A stretch of 64,000 bases of DNA from Ornithinibacillus californiensis (GCF_001038485.1 NZ_LDUE01000007.1:1-64000); one strand, 5' to 3'. Shown: positions 17,993 to 26,548, counted from the first letter of the stretch. The notes: generated from the letters alone by a model not told the origin. Numbers and translations: made by a program.

Positions 17993-19078
17993 ATGTTTAA
18001 CAACAAAGCGTATAACATACTAACACTTAGTATCCTTCTTCTATTACTATCGGCATGTAATTCTAGTAATAATACTACTGAGGTAATTGTTGAAGAAGAA
18101 CCTGGTGACAGCACGACGGAAAACGAACAGGAAGATCAGACACAAACTGAAGATGAACAGCCTCAAGAAGAACCCGAAGTTGAAGAGGAAGAAGAAATTG
18201 TCCTACCAACAGATGAACTACAAAAGGGTGATCAAGGAGATCACGTACAAACCTTACAAGAGGCATTAGCAATAGTAGGTTATGAGATTTCTATTTCTGG
18301 CACATACAATCTGGAGACAGTTTGGGCTATTACCGATTTACAGATGCAATCAGAAGACGTTTTCGTGACAGGAATATATGATGATGCAACAAAGCTTGTA
18401 TTAGAAAACTACTTAAAAGAAGAAGTAACAATCTCTCCAGGTGAGGGTCTACCTCTAACTGATGATAAATATTTAGACGATGAGACAGTCGTTATTGGCA
18501 ATCCGTATGAAGTTCTTGCCTTAATTAATAAACAACATGCACTACCTGTAGACTATAAACCTAGCGATATGGTCGTACCAGATGTCCGCTTCCCATTTGT
18601 GGAAGACTTACCGAAAAAGCAAATGCGTAAAGTTGCTGCAGAAGCATTGACCAAGATGTTTGCCGATGCAGATTTAGAGAGTCTCGATTTATTTGCACAG
18701 TCTGGTTACCGCTCCTATGAAACACAGGATTACCTCTTTGCGTCCTATGTTTCTAATCATGGAGAAGAGCAAGCAAATACGTTCAGCGCAAGACCCGGTG
18801 AGAGTGAGCACCAATCTGGATTAACGATGGATGTTACGAGCCCACATGTAAACTATTCTTTAGTTACAGACTTCGGTGAAACGGAAGAAGGAATTTGGTT
18901 ACATGAACATGCTGCTGAATATGGCTTTATCATTCGCTATCCGAAAGGCAAAGAAGATATTACGGGATATCAATACGAACCATGGCACTTACGTTACGTA
19001 GGAGTGAAAGCTGCTACAACGATTATGGAACGTGGGATTACATTAGAAGAATACTTAGAAGAAATTCTAAGCGAGTAA
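17993..19078 (+). CDS. VanY-type D-Ala-D-Ala carboxypeptidase lipoprotein
   Basis: This 361-residue exported zinc peptidase trims D-Ala from peptidoglycan stems. A lipoprotein signal peptide ends in LLSAC (C22). A very acidic linker (about residues 30-75) leads to a peptidoglycan-binding domain (ELQKGDQGDHVQTLQEAL, about 75-140). The C-terminal VanY domain (about 200-355) has SGYRSYETQ, the zinc motif SEHQSGLTMD (H273, D280) and EPWHLRYVG (E329, H332). The architecture resembles B. subtilis YodJ with an added cell-wall anchor domain. ATG at 17993 follows AAAAGGGAGAGG. No vanA or vanH lies nearby, so a wall-remodelling role is more likely than glycopeptide resistance. Confidence 0.92.
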   Translation: MFNNKAYNILTLSILLLLLSACNSSNNTTEVIVEEEPGDSTTENEQEDQTQTEDEQPQEEPEVEEEEEIVLPTDELQKGDQGDHVQTLQEALAIVGYEISISGTYNLETVWAITDLQMQSEDVFVTGIYDDATKLVLENYLKEEVTISPGEGLPLTDDKYLDDETVVIGNPYEVLALINKQHALPVDYKPSDMVVPDVRFPFVEDLPKKQMRKVAAEALTKMFADADLESLDLFAQSGYRSYETQDYLFASYVSNHGEEQANTFSARPGESEHQSGLTMDVTSPHVNYSLVTDFGETEEGIWLHEHAAEYGFIIRYPKGKEDITGYQYEPWHLRYVGVKAATTIMERGITLEEYLEEILSE

Positions 19079-19136
19079 AAAAATCAGGATATTTCTCATA
19101 GGGTCAGACCCCTAAAGGAGAGATATCCTGATTTTT
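19079..19136. terminator. Bidirectional terminator with GGGTCAGACCC cap
   Basis: AAAAATCAGGATAT (19079-19092) pairs with ATATCCTGATTTTT (19123-19136), capped by an inner GGGTCAGACCC hairpin. It serves the VanY gene and the convergent phosphatase gene. Confidence 0.88.
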
Positions 19137-19677
19137 ATTTCCAAATTCGGTTTACTTCTGGGTTTTCTTGTTTAAAGTCTAATAGATAGACATCAGGATT
19201 GGATAGGTTCTCCCAATCCTCAAAGCTAAAGCTAGGTTGATAATATTTTAATACCATCGACGTTAGACCACCATGTGTTGCTATTACGACATTTTCACCT
19301 TGTTCATCTAAAATATCACTAATAACTCCAAGCCCACGATCCATAGTCTGCCTACTAGATTCTCCACCCTCGTAAGCTAACTCTATATCAACAAACGTTT
19401 GTTTAAGTTTATCTCGCCAATCCGGAAAGAATTCGGTACTTAGAACTCGCTCAGAAAGTCGATGATCGGTCTCGATAGGAATACCTCTTTCCTTAGCCAG
19501 CGGAGCGACTGAATCCTTTGCCCGATGATAGGGACTTGAGATAATACGATCAATTTCCACCTGCGAAAAGAAGTCTACTAGTTTCTGAGCCTGTTTAAGA
19601 CCTTCAACTGTTAGTTTAGCCTCCAGCTCTTGCCCCTCGGCTTGGCAATGTCTCAAAATATAAATTTTCTTCCCCAT
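19135..19677 (-). CDS. Histidine phosphatase family protein
   Basis: This 180-residue protein belongs to the histidine phosphatase (phosphoglycerate mutase-like) superfamily. The phospho-acceptor motif near the N-terminus is LRHCQAEG, so the usual Gly of RHG is Cys. Later elements are SSPYHRAKDSVAPL, ERVLSTEFFPDW and the second catalytic His in VIATHGGLTSM. The reaction is phosphomonoester hydrolysis, substrate unknown. It starts 12 bases after the SRPBCC gene and is probably in the same operon. Confidence 0.85.
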   Translation of the reverse strand: MGKKIYILRHCQAEGQELEAKLTVEGLKQAQKLVDFFSQVEIDRIISSPYHRAKDSVAPLAKERGIPIETDHRLSERVLSTEFFPDWRDKLKQTFVDIELAYEGGESSRQTMDRGLGVISDILDEQGENVVIATHGGLTSMVLKYYQPSFSFEDWENLSNPDVYLLDFKQENPEVNRIWK

Positions 19678-19689
19678 AGACTCTCCTCC

Positions 19690-20157
19690 TTACTCGTTGG
19701 AATCTACTGTTTCTGCTTCAGCAACTTGCTTTACACGTTCAACAAATTGTACGACTACCTTATCACTATTTGCTAGCTTCATCATTATTTTAATAAACCA
19801 CTTCAACGGGGTATTGGTTGTTGTGTAACGAAAGTAGGTTTTATTCTCATCTAGCTTTTTCACTTCATACTCTGCTGTAATCTCAAACATATTAGCAAGA
19901 TTGAAGCCTACCTTCATCCTCTTATAATCTGGCTCATTTTCATACGCTAATGTTTCTACATCGTATTCTTGCACTCGTTTACCTTCACGATATTTTTGGC
20001 GGTAAACAGTACCTACTACATTTTCTGTTTCTTTTACTAGTTTGTTTTCTACCACATTTGGCATAATTTTTTGCATGTCTTCTAATTCGCCGTCTAAAAG
20101 CTTCCATACTTGCTGGATTGGCGCATTAATTTCAATATCTCTCGACCATGTTTTCAT
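19690..20157 (-). CDS. SRPBCC-family (START/polyketide cyclase-like) protein
   Basis: This 155-residue protein begins MKTWSRDIEINAPIQQVWKLLDGE, the characteristic first strand and helix of the SRPBCC helix-grip fold, and ends with a long C-terminal helix (about 115-150). The fold makes a hydrophobic cavity for lipids or other small molecules. No catalytic residues can be named. It is first of a two-gene minus-strand unit with the histidine phosphatase. Confidence 0.82.
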   Translation of the reverse strand: MKTWSRDIEINAPIQQVWKLLDGELEDMQKIMPNVVENKLVKETENVVGTVYRQKYREGKRVQEYDVETLAYENEPDYKRMKVGFNLANMFEITAEYEVKKLDENKTYFRYTTTNTPLKWFIKIMMKLANSDKVVVQFVERVKQVAEAETVDSNE

Positions 20158-20249
20158 ATACTCTCTCCTAAGCCTCTTATTTTCCCTATTTTACCATATC
20201 TCCCTTGTAGTTTAATACATTGCTAGTGGAATCTCCCTTTATCTGTCAT

Positions 20250-20433
20250 AGAAAAAACGCCCCATTTCTGGGACTTTTTTTAGTTATGCTATATATCGTG
20301 GTCCGCAGCCAGTATACACTTCGCTTTCACTTCCAGTACAGGGGCGACATCTGCTCGAAAAGACCTCGCAGTGTCTACCTTGCCGCGGGCGGCTGGTGAT
20401 CCTCCCGCAGGAGTCTACGTGTATACTGGCTGC
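20250..20433. repeat. Palindromic intergenic element, copy 2, with preceding hairpin
   Basis: The stretch between the SRPBCC and DUF2269 genes holds no gene. An imperfect hairpin with A and T runs lies at 20250-20281. The element itself has arms GCAGCCAGTATACAC (20305-20319) and GTGTATACTGGCTGC (20419-20433), with inner CCGCGGGCGGCTGGTGA and CCCGCAGGAGTCTAC blocks shared with copy 5 at 45797. Confidence 0.8.
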
Positions 20434-20496
20434 TCTGAGGATATACTTATTTTGTATTTCTTCCTAAGTAAAGTTTACTTAGAGAAATGCTTAAAC

Positions 20497-20949
20497 TTAG
20501 AATGGTTTTACTATCATTAATACAATTATTATCAAGAAAATAATGTTTTCGATTCGTTCTACAAAGAATAATCGTTTTGACATTCCTTCGTATTCGGCTG
20601 GGATGGTTTCACCTTCAGCATTTTTTAGTAATTCTTTTATTGGCTTAGACCTTGGTGACAGTAAAAATGGCCCAAAAGCTAGTGCTATAAGAAATAGTAT
20701 TAAGCTGATGACATACCATCCTTGTTGGAATAGATACGTATTGATTGCTCCCATCAAAAGTCCAGTTAGTAACAATAGGGTTCCGCCGACCATCGTAAAT
20801 ATATGCATTCGATTCCTAATTTTATAGGCATGCCTTAATTCGGTTAAATTATTAGCCTTCGATACGATGATAATCATCATAAAACCTGGGCCCATACCTA
20901 ATATCGCTGAAAATATATGAACTAAAACTAGAAAATCATAAAGTGACAT
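20497..20949 (-). CDS. DUF2269-like four-helix membrane protein
   Basis: This 150-residue integral membrane protein has four predicted transmembrane helices (about 5-27, 52-70, 78-98, 128-147). The opening YDFLVLVHIFSAILGMGPGF, with His in the first helix, and a later HIFTMVGG resemble the DUF2269 family, whose members look like small quinone- or haem-associated proteins. No function is established. It is transcribed divergently from the nitroreductase gene, and a TGATAAT-type half-site lies in the shared intergenic region, so iron control of both genes is possible but unproven. Confidence 0.75.
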   Translation of the reverse strand: MSLYDFLVLVHIFSAILGMGPGFMMIIIVSKANNLTELRHAYKIRNRMHIFTMVGGTLLLLTGLLMGAINTYLFQQGWYVISLILFLIALAFGPFLLSPRSKPIKELLKNAEGETIPAEYEGMSKRLFFVERIENIIFLIIIVLMIVKPF

Positions 20950-21010
20950 CGTACAACCTCCTAATGCCTTATTCTAAAACTATCATACACCTAATTTAGA
21001 TAATTGTACG

Positions 21011-21025
21011 TGATAATAATCACAT
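21011..21025. promoter_or_regulatory. Weak Fur/PerR-like site
   Basis: TGATAATAATCACAT carries one perfect TGATAAT half-site and a poor second half (about 11 of 14 positions overall). It lies between divergent DUF2269 and nitroreductase genes. Confidence 0.35.
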
Positions 21026-21068
21026 AGACTCTCGAAAAGGTTATGTATTTTTTTATATCTAGATGGAT

Positions 21069-21097
21069 TTGCTTTTCGAACTTAAATCATTTACTAT
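21069..21097 (+). promoter_or_regulatory. Vegetative promoter of the nitroreductase gene
   Basis: TTGCTT (-35, 21069-21074) and TACTAT (-10, 21092-21097) are separated by 17 bases. The Fur box begins 10 bases downstream, where a bound repressor would cover the start site. Confidence 0.6.
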
Positions 21098-21106
21098 GTT
21101 GTTAAA

Positions 21107-21121
21107 TGAAAATGATTATCA
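21107..21121. promoter_or_regulatory. Fur box before the nitroreductase gene
   Basis: TGAAAATGATTATCA matches the Bacillus 7-1-7 Fur consensus TGATAATNATTATCA at all but one defined position. It lies just after the predicted -10 element and 49 bases before the start codon, which suggests iron-dependent repression. Confidence 0.72.
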
Positions 21122-21169
21122 GTCGCATACTTTTCTTAATCAAAATGACAGCATAAAGAGGTGTTAGAC

Positions 21170-21733
21170 ATGCAAGTAGTAAAACAACAAACGGAACTAG
21201 CGAAACTTATTCGAGCACGTCGCTCCATCAAAAAGGGATATAACAATAAAATGGTAACAGAAGAGACTGTAACGGAATTATTAGAGGGTGCTATTTGGGC
21301 TCCGACTCATGGGATGAGGCAACCATGGAGGTTTATTTTCGTGGGTGAAAACCAAAAACAGGACTTCGCGAAAAAAATTGCAAGCACCTACCCAGAGGAA
21401 AGACAAGCAAATCGAGAAGACTATTTGAATGAACCGAACGCCATCCTTGTTGTTATCATGGAAGAAGGAGAAAACCAAAAGAAACAGGATGAAAACTTCG
21501 GGGCAACGGCTTGTATGATCCAAAACTTCCAACTTCTTGCTTGGGAGCAACAACTAGGAGTAGTATGGAAAACAAACCCACATATTTATGACCCTAATGT
21601 CGAAAAAATTCTAGATGTTCAAGAGAACGAAAGAATTATTGGCTTCCTTCACATGGGATTTTTCGATGAACAGCCCGAAAAGAAAGACCGCATCCCAGTA
21701 GCCGATAAATTCACCACGTTTCAAGTAGGTTAA
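21170..21733 (+). CDS. Nitroreductase-family flavoprotein
   Basis: This 187-residue FMN-dependent oxidoreductase shows the family start LIRARRSIKKGYNNK (phosphate-contacting Arg/Ser), the APTHGMRQPWRFIFV loop, ATACMIQNFQLLAWE and GFLHMGFFDE near the C-terminus. These homodimeric enzymes reduce nitro groups, quinones or flavins with NAD(P)H. ATG at 21170 follows AGAGGTG; the GTG at 21161 is inside that site. A near-perfect Fur box in the promoter suggests induction under iron limitation, perhaps in ferric chelate reduction; that role is inference. Confidence 0.88.
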   Translation: MQVVKQQTELAKLIRARRSIKKGYNNKMVTEETVTELLEGAIWAPTHGMRQPWRFIFVGENQKQDFAKKIASTYPEERQANREDYLNEPNAILVVIMEEGENQKKQDENFGATACMIQNFQLLAWEQQLGVVWKTNPHIYDPNVEKILDVQENERIIGFLHMGFFDEQPEKKDRIPVADKFTTFQVG

Positions 21734-21876
21734 CTAAATTTAATGGACAAGCTGCAGAAGATTTCTGCAACTTGTCCATTTCCATTTTATAACAAAGCCA
21801 TTATACGTATACTCAAATTAATAGAGACTGTGAGATAACATGAACCATATATTTAAAAGAACAATTAACTACATAA

Positions 21877-22060
21877 GCCCCGGAAATATACGGAGACTCC
21901 TGCGGGAGGAAAGACATCGGTGAGACCCCGCAAAGATGCACCTGCGTCTACGAGTAACGCTACGAAGAAGGCTTCCTCGGTGCAAGGCAGCAAGGAAGCC
22001 TATTCAAGTAGTAGCCTGGCTCACAAGCCGCCCGCGGAAAGCGCAGTATATTTCCGGGGC
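21877..22060. repeat. Palindromic intergenic element, copy 3 (with internal module)
   Basis: Arms GCCCCGGAAATATAC (21877-21891) and GTATATTTCCGGGGC (22046-22060) enclose the conserved GGTGAGACCCCGC block plus an extra module of about 85 bp (21935-22020, starting GATGCACCTGCGTCTAC). That module is found only here and in copy 4 at 32057. The open frame crossing it is not a gene. Confidence 0.85.
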
Positions 22061-22112
22061 GGGTCATATGCACTTTCCTTTATATTTCTGATTACCTTGG
22101 TACAATCTCATC

Positions 22113-23213
22113 TTATTCCCAAACCGTATTCTTTAACTCTGCATCATGTTGATGACGCTCGATCGCTAAATCAATTAAACGGCTAATTAATTCAGAATAT
22201 GGGATTCCACTAATTTCCCAAAGCTTCGGATACATACTGATTTTAGTAAAGCCAGGTAAAGTATTTACTTCGTTTACATATAACTCATCATTTTCTGTTA
22301 AGAAAAAATCCACTCGAGCTAACCCTTCACATTCCAGTGTCTTAAATGCCTCGATAGCTGCAGACTGAACCCGCTTCACTTGTTCTTCTGTAAGCTCTGC
22401 AGGTATAGCTAAATCTGCGCCTTTTTCATCAATATATTTTGACTCATAGGAATAAAAATCGGTATTCGGCAAAATCTCACCTGGAATGGATGCCATTGGT
22501 GCATCATTTCCAAGCACTGCACATTCAACTTCTCTCCCAACAATATTTTCTTCAATAACTACTTTATGGTCGTATTGGAAAGCAGATTCAATAGCAGCAA
22601 TAAATTCTTCTTCGTTTTTCACCTTACTTACACCAACAGAAGAACCTTGATTTGCCGGTTTTACAAACATCGGTGTTCCAAGTGTTTGTCTAACTTCCTC
22701 ATAGTTAATATTATCCTTATTTGGTCGCTTCACCGTTATGCCCTTTGCAACATTTATTCCTGCTGCTTGTAATAGCCTCTTTGCAATATCTTTATCCATA
22801 CAAATAGATGATCCTAAGACACTCGGGCCCACAAAAGGAAGATTAGCCATGCGTAGCATGCCCTGTAGGCTTCCATCTTCCCCTAATGTCCCATGAACGA
22901 TTGGGAATATAACATCCAGCTGTTCTAAGCTACCGGAATGGTCGGCATGGATTAACTGATTACTATCGGAACCAGGTACTACAGCAACATTATCATCTGA
23001 CTTATTTAACGCAATTAACTTCGGATTTTCTGCATTTAGTAAGTAGGAGGAAGCATCATTTAAATGCCATTTCCCTTCCTTATCAATACCAATTAACACG
23101 ACATCATATTTCTCTTTATCTATTGCATCAACAATATTTTTAGCAGACTGTAGTGAAACCTCATGCTCTGCAGATTTTCCACCAAAGATGATACCTACTT
23201 TTGTCTTTTTCAA
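22113..23213 (-). CDS. ddl: D-alanine--D-alanine ligase
   Basis: This ATP-grasp ligase joins two D-alanines for peptidoglycan precursors. The 366-residue protein shows GGKSAEHEVSLQSAKNI at the N-terminus, PIVHGTLGEDGSLQG, GPSVLGSSICMDKDIAK, the KPANQGSSVGVSKV nucleotide-binding segment, the omega-loop FYSYESKYID and the metal-binding RVDFFLTENDELYVNEVNTLPGFT. It is the long Ddl type. Monocistronic on the minus strand; the right end abuts palindromic element copy 3. Confidence 0.95.
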   Translation of the reverse strand: MKKTKVGIIFGGKSAEHEVSLQSAKNIVDAIDKEKYDVVLIGIDKEGKWHLNDASSYLLNAENPKLIALNKSDDNVAVVPGSDSNQLIHADHSGSLEQLDVIFPIVHGTLGEDGSLQGMLRMANLPFVGPSVLGSSICMDKDIAKRLLQAAGINVAKGITVKRPNKDNINYEEVRQTLGTPMFVKPANQGSSVGVSKVKNEEEFIAAIESAFQYDHKVVIEENIVGREVECAVLGNDAPMASIPGEILPNTDFYSYESKYIDEKGADLAIPAELTEEQVKRVQSAAIEAFKTLECEGLARVDFFLTENDELYVNEVNTLPGFTKISMYPKLWEISGIPYSELISRLIDLAIERHQHDAELKNTVWE

Positions 23214-23382
23214 TTTAGACGTCCTTTCTATCTAGAAGGTAAATATATTCATACAACTAAAATAGCATAATTAGGCTTGGTTTTAATAGTACCAAGAAAA
23301 AAAATCCCTCATTCACTTCACCATTGGGATTAGTAACATATTCATAAAGGCGAAAGAATACATTTAAAAAGGACAACCACTA

Positions 23383-23955
23383 ATGAATGGAGTTGATTTG
23401 ATGTCAATGATGTTAGCCCTTCTACTAATCATATGTGCCTTACCAATCCTTGGTGTTATGCTTCTAAACATCACCTACCGGATACACTTAACTACTATGC
23501 ACGGAATGGTTGTGGCAATGACAGTTGGTATGCTTTCTGGTATTTTCTTTGGTACAGTAATTGGCTTCCTTTTAAACGGAGATCTTTTCACCTCGACCAT
23601 TATCTCCATACTAATCGGTCTCACCCTTGGCTTCTTAGTTGGGATACCATTTGGCATCGTCTCCGTCATAGATGGTAGTGTTTCTGGTCTCATGGGAGGA
23701 ATGATGGGTGCCATGCTTGGAGAAATGATTCCCATGTCCAACCCAGATTCCATCATTAAGTTATTAGCTTTTTTTACTATTATGTTATTCCTTATAACAG
23801 CCTCTAAAACAGAGGATTCCATTAAAAGTCAACATGTAAAAGTATTTTTCTCTGTGAGAAAATATCCCTTTATATATATTTTCATTATAGCCATATTGTT
23901 TTTCCTTTTAAGAGATGTCCCAATCATTTCTTTGGATAACAACCATCAACATTAA
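23383..23955 (+). CDS. Multi-pass membrane protein of unknown function
   Basis: This 190-residue hydrophobic protein has about five or six predicted transmembrane helices. Gly- and Met-rich helices (HGMVVAMTVGMLSGIFFG, GSVSGLMGGMMGAMLGEM) and the conserved H of TMHGMV could bind metal, though this is inference. Two starts are possible: ATG 23383 with AAAAGGA 10 bases before it, or ATG 23401 with GGAG eight bases before it. The end overlaps the convergent dacF-like gene by four bases. I do not recognise a named family. Confidence 0.68.
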   Translation: MNGVDLMSMMLALLLIICALPILGVMLLNITYRIHLTTMHGMVVAMTVGMLSGIFFGTVIGFLLNGDLFTSTIISILIGLTLGFLVGIPFGIVSVIDGSVSGLMGGMMGAMLGEMIPMSNPDSIIKLLAFFTIMLFLITASKTEDSIKSQHVKVFFSVRKYPFIYIFIIAILFFLLRDVPIISLDNNHQH

Positions 23956-25037
23956 TGAGGCCTTTGAAGTCGTAACACAACCAACAAGAAAACGAGTGAA
24001 CTGATCATGATGACACCTTCGTAATCTGAAGCTGGGATGCTTTCAAAACTTGTACCCACTTTTTGCACATGAGCTGGTTCTACCTTTTCTCCTTTTGCTT
24101 TAAGGGCAATGTATTGCTTTTCTTTCCAGTCTAGTTTTAATGAATTTGGAAGTTTCCTGAATTCTGTTTTTTTGCTATCATTACTTACAATTACATTATG
24201 ACCTTTCCGAATAAAATTCTCAAAGCCATAATCTAATAAAGCAATTGTATCTTGATAGGATTCTGACTGTTGATTTGCTTGTAACGTTATAACTATTAAC
24301 CCTAGGTCTTCTCTATTTGCTGTTGTTGCAAGCGTATAGCCCGCTTCCTCGATATAGCCTGTTTTACCACCTGTAATCCCAGGATACGGCATTTCCCGTA
24401 GTAATTTATGATGGGTGTAGAGTGTTGTATCCCAGTTTTCTCCATTCCATTCTATTTCTGTTAAACCAAATACTTTTTGAAACGCTTCATTTTCTAATGC
24501 ATATTGTGTAATCATGGCGAGGTCTTCAGCAGTAGTATAATGATTCGAATCAAACAAACCATGTGGATTGGTAAAATGCGTATTTTCCACACCAATAACC
24601 GTTTCCAAATAGTGATTCACGTCTTCAGAAAATTGCTCAACATCTCCACTTAAATGCTCGGCAATTGCTATTGCTGCATCATTTCCAGAGTTAACTAGTA
24701 GCCCTTCAATCAACTGTCTCAGTGAGACTTCTTCCCCAACTTCCAAAAAGACAGATGATCCTATTGTTCGATAGGCATTTTCACTTACAGTTACATCATC
24801 AGTGAGATTTCCATTCTCCAGTGCGTAAATCGCGGTAGCAATTTTAGTAAGACTTGCTGGAAAGAGCTTATCCGTAGCGTTTTCCTCAAAGAGCACCGTG
24901 CCTGTATTTGTTTCTATTACAATAGCTGCACCACTATTTATATTAGGCGTCTCACCTTCTTCAGCTTGGACTTTCTCTATTGATGAACTATGTAGAAAAA
25001 GTAATAGTATTAAATTCAAGCATACTAGTATTCTCAT
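23952..25037 (-). CDS. D-alanyl-D-alanine carboxypeptidase (DacF/PBP5 family)
   Basis: This 361-residue low-molecular-weight penicillin-binding protein removes terminal D-Ala from wall peptides. A signal peptide spans about residues 1-26. The catalytic triad of motifs is complete: SLTK (S62-K65), SGN (S117-N119) and KTG (K225-G227). A C-terminal hydrophobic segment (about 340-357) anchors it in the membrane, in place of the amphipathic helix of PBP5. The ATG at 25037 follows GGAGGG; the longer frame begins at an unsupported GTG. Confidence 0.92.
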   Translation of the reverse strand: MRILVCLNLILLLFLHSSSIEKVQAEEGETPNINSGAAIVIETNTGTVLFEENATDKLFPASLTKIATAIYALENGNLTDDVTVSENAYRTIGSSVFLEVGEEVSLRQLIEGLLVNSGNDAAIAIAEHLSGDVEQFSEDVNHYLETVIGVENTHFTNPHGLFDSNHYTTAEDLAMITQYALENEAFQKVFGLTEIEWNGENWDTTLYTHHKLLREMPYPGITGGKTGYIEEAGYTLATTANREDLGLIVITLQANQQSESYQDTIALLDYGFENFIRKGHNVIVSNDSKKTEFRKLPNSLKLDWKEKQYIALKAKGEKVEPAHVQKVGTSFESIPASDYEGVIMISSLVFLLVVLRLQRPH

Positions 25038-25444
25038 ATTGTCCCTCCAGTCGCTGACCATCACCCTCCTATATTTTAGTAGAAAAAAATTACAAGCATG
25101 TTAAAAACACGAACCTGTAATGGTTATTTAATGGATGTTACGTTTTCGTAATACATGTCTTATATAGTCGTATATTTATCTATTTACAAGTCCCCATTAC
25201 TTACGTACGTGCTAGAAAAATCCTCCCTACTTCTATCAACTAAAAAAGAACCAGCAAAGATGCACTGGTTCCTAATTTCATGGGTCAAGGGCTATAATCT
25301 ATTACCCTCCATGAGTAGAGTTATAAATATATCTATTCGTCTAAAGCCTTATCAGTGTTGGCCTTTGACGTGGTGAAACAACACAATTTCCTATTTAATT
25401 GGGATACCTTACTCATTTTTTACTAGAAATAGACTAGTAAACAA
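25038..25444. other. Gene-poor intergenic stretch with a minus-strand terminator
   Basis: No convincing gene is seen here. TTACGTTTTCGTAA (25138-25151) is a short palindrome. GAACCAG (25248-25254) with CTGGTTC (25265-25271) forms a hairpin which, read on the minus strand, is followed by a six-T run. That is a terminator for a transcript initiated further right. A 27-codon minus-strand frame (25337-25420, MSKVSQLNRK...) lies upstream of it but lacks a ribosome binding site. Confidence 0.5.
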
Positions 25445-25472
25445 CCATGATATCTACTCCAACATAGATTAT
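25445..25472 (+). promoter_or_regulatory. Sigma-K-like promoter of the coat gene
   Basis: AC (25445-25446) and CATAGATTA (25464-25472) are separated by 17 bases, matching the mother-cell sigma-K pattern AC-N16/17-CATANNNTA. The start codon lies about 40 bases downstream. Confidence 0.6.
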
Positions 25473-25511
25473 AGTGTATAAACAATTTATATGAAAAGGA
25501 GAGATATGAGC

Positions 25512-26078
25512 ATGAGTTGTTGTTCACATGGTAAACAATCAGGAGAGTGCGTATGTGATGTTGTTCGTAAAATTGTCCGCGCTCAAAATGAGGTAGCTGC
25601 TGCACAAGATGATTGTTGTACGACAGGGTGTGAGAATTCTATCGAGCAATTACTTTCACCAACAACTGCTAATGGCAATGGTCCGACAACAATCCCGTTC
25701 CTTCTATATTGTAAAGGTGATTGTGACTTGTTCTTCGCAACAGCAGTAGCTAGAAATGGTGGTACACCTGCAGCTGCAGCCGCAAATGGTAATGGTGTAT
25801 TTGATTGTGTTGAGACACCAGTATTCAAAGCTAAGAAATTCAAAAAAGGCTGTTGTGTAGAACTAGAATTACTACTGTTCGAAACAGCAAATGGATCACA
25901 TACTCCATTATTCAATACACCATCAACTAACGGAGATTGTTTCATTCCAGCCAATACGACTGGAAATTTTGTAGAAACTGGAATCTGTATTACAGTCGAC
26001 CTGCATTGCTATTGCGCAATTCAGTGCCTAGATCCAGTAACACCGGTTGTTGCACCTATCAGTAACGGTCATTGCTAA
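25512..26078 (+). CDS. CotY/CotZ-family spore coat/exosporium protein
   Basis: This 188-residue cysteine-rich protein belongs to the CotY/CotZ/ExsY group that self-assembles into the outer spore crust or exosporium basal layer through disulfides. Diagnostic elements are the start MSCCSHGKQSGECVCDVV, the RKIVRAQNEV helix and the late CITVDLHCYCAIQC segment. The count of Cys is high throughout. AAGGAG upstream fits ATG 25512 (10-base spacing) better than ATG 25506 or 25491. A sigma-K-like promoter precedes it, consistent with late mother-cell expression. It is a single gene, not the usual cotXYZ cluster. Confidence 0.88.
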   Translation: MSCCSHGKQSGECVCDVVRKIVRAQNEVAAAQDDCCTTGCENSIEQLLSPTTANGNGPTTIPFLLYCKGDCDLFFATAVARNGGTPAAAAANGNGVFDCVETPVFKAKKFKKGCCVELELLLFETANGSHTPLFNTPSTNGDCFIPANTTGNFVETGICITVDLHCYCAIQCLDPVTPVVAPISNGHC

Positions 26079-26104
26079 CAACTACACCGGTTAAGAAATG
26101 ATAG

Positions 26105-26143
26105 ACCCCCGAGTCTGAAGTGATTCCTTTAATGACTCGGGGT
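26105..26143 (+). terminator. Hairpin after the coat gene
   Basis: CCCCGAGTC (26107-26115) pairs with GACTCGGGG (26134-26142). The following T content is modest, so termination efficiency is uncertain. Confidence 0.6.
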
Positions 26144-26212
26144 ATTTCATATCTATTCCAAATAATGGATAACTGCTTAATCATTGGATATAGTAATACT
26201 AGGAGGATTACT

Positions 26213-26548
26213 ATGCGAAACTTTACCGACCTAACAACCATCGATGCAATTGATGATTTTATTAGTACAAATACATTAGCTTTCTTATATATATCCCAAC
26301 CTAACTGCAGCGTATGTCACGGCCTATTACCACAGGTAGAAGAATTGATGACAAGCTTCCCTGAAATAAAGCTAGGGTCTATTAATGCCTTAGAAGTAGA
26401 AGCAGTTGCTGGAAAGTTCTCTGTATTTACCGTACCAGTACTACTTTTATTTGTAGAAGGAAAAGAATACATTCGTGAAGCACGTATCGTACATATGGAT
26501 TTATTAGAGGATAAATTACATAAAATATATATAAATGTGGTTAGATAA
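26213..26548 (+). CDS. Small thioredoxin-fold protein
   Basis: This 111-residue cytosolic protein has a thioredoxin fold with active-site motif CSVC (C32, C35) followed by H, rather than CGPC. The fold's cis-Pro appears in FTVPVLLLFVEG. The atypical active site suggests a specialised disulfide exchanger rather than general thioredoxin. ATG at 26213 follows AGGAGG; a longer in-frame ATG at 26120 lies inside the upstream hairpin. Monocistronic, ending at a hairpin shared with the convergent ABC operon. Confidence 0.85.
   Translation: MRNFTDLTTIDAIDDFISTNTLAFLYISQPNCSVCHGLLPQVEELMTSFPEIKLGSINALEVEAVAGKFSVFTVPVLLLFVEGKEYIREARIVHMDLLEDKLHKIYINVVR

Noticed and set aside
17993-19078. VanY-type enzyme plus Ddl as a glycopeptide resistance cluster
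   Set aside because: The genes are 3 kb apart, on opposite strands, with no vanH, vanX or VanRS-like genes. They fit ordinary wall metabolism.
21920-22186. Open frame on the plus strand over palindromic element copy 3
   Set aside because: It reads through the conserved repeat and into the 3' end of ddl on the other strand. A similar frame exists in copy 4, so it reflects repeat sequence and not a gene.
25155-25376. Plus-strand frame before the coat gene
   Set aside because: Crosses a minus-strand terminator hairpin, lacks a ribosome binding site and has no protein-like composition.
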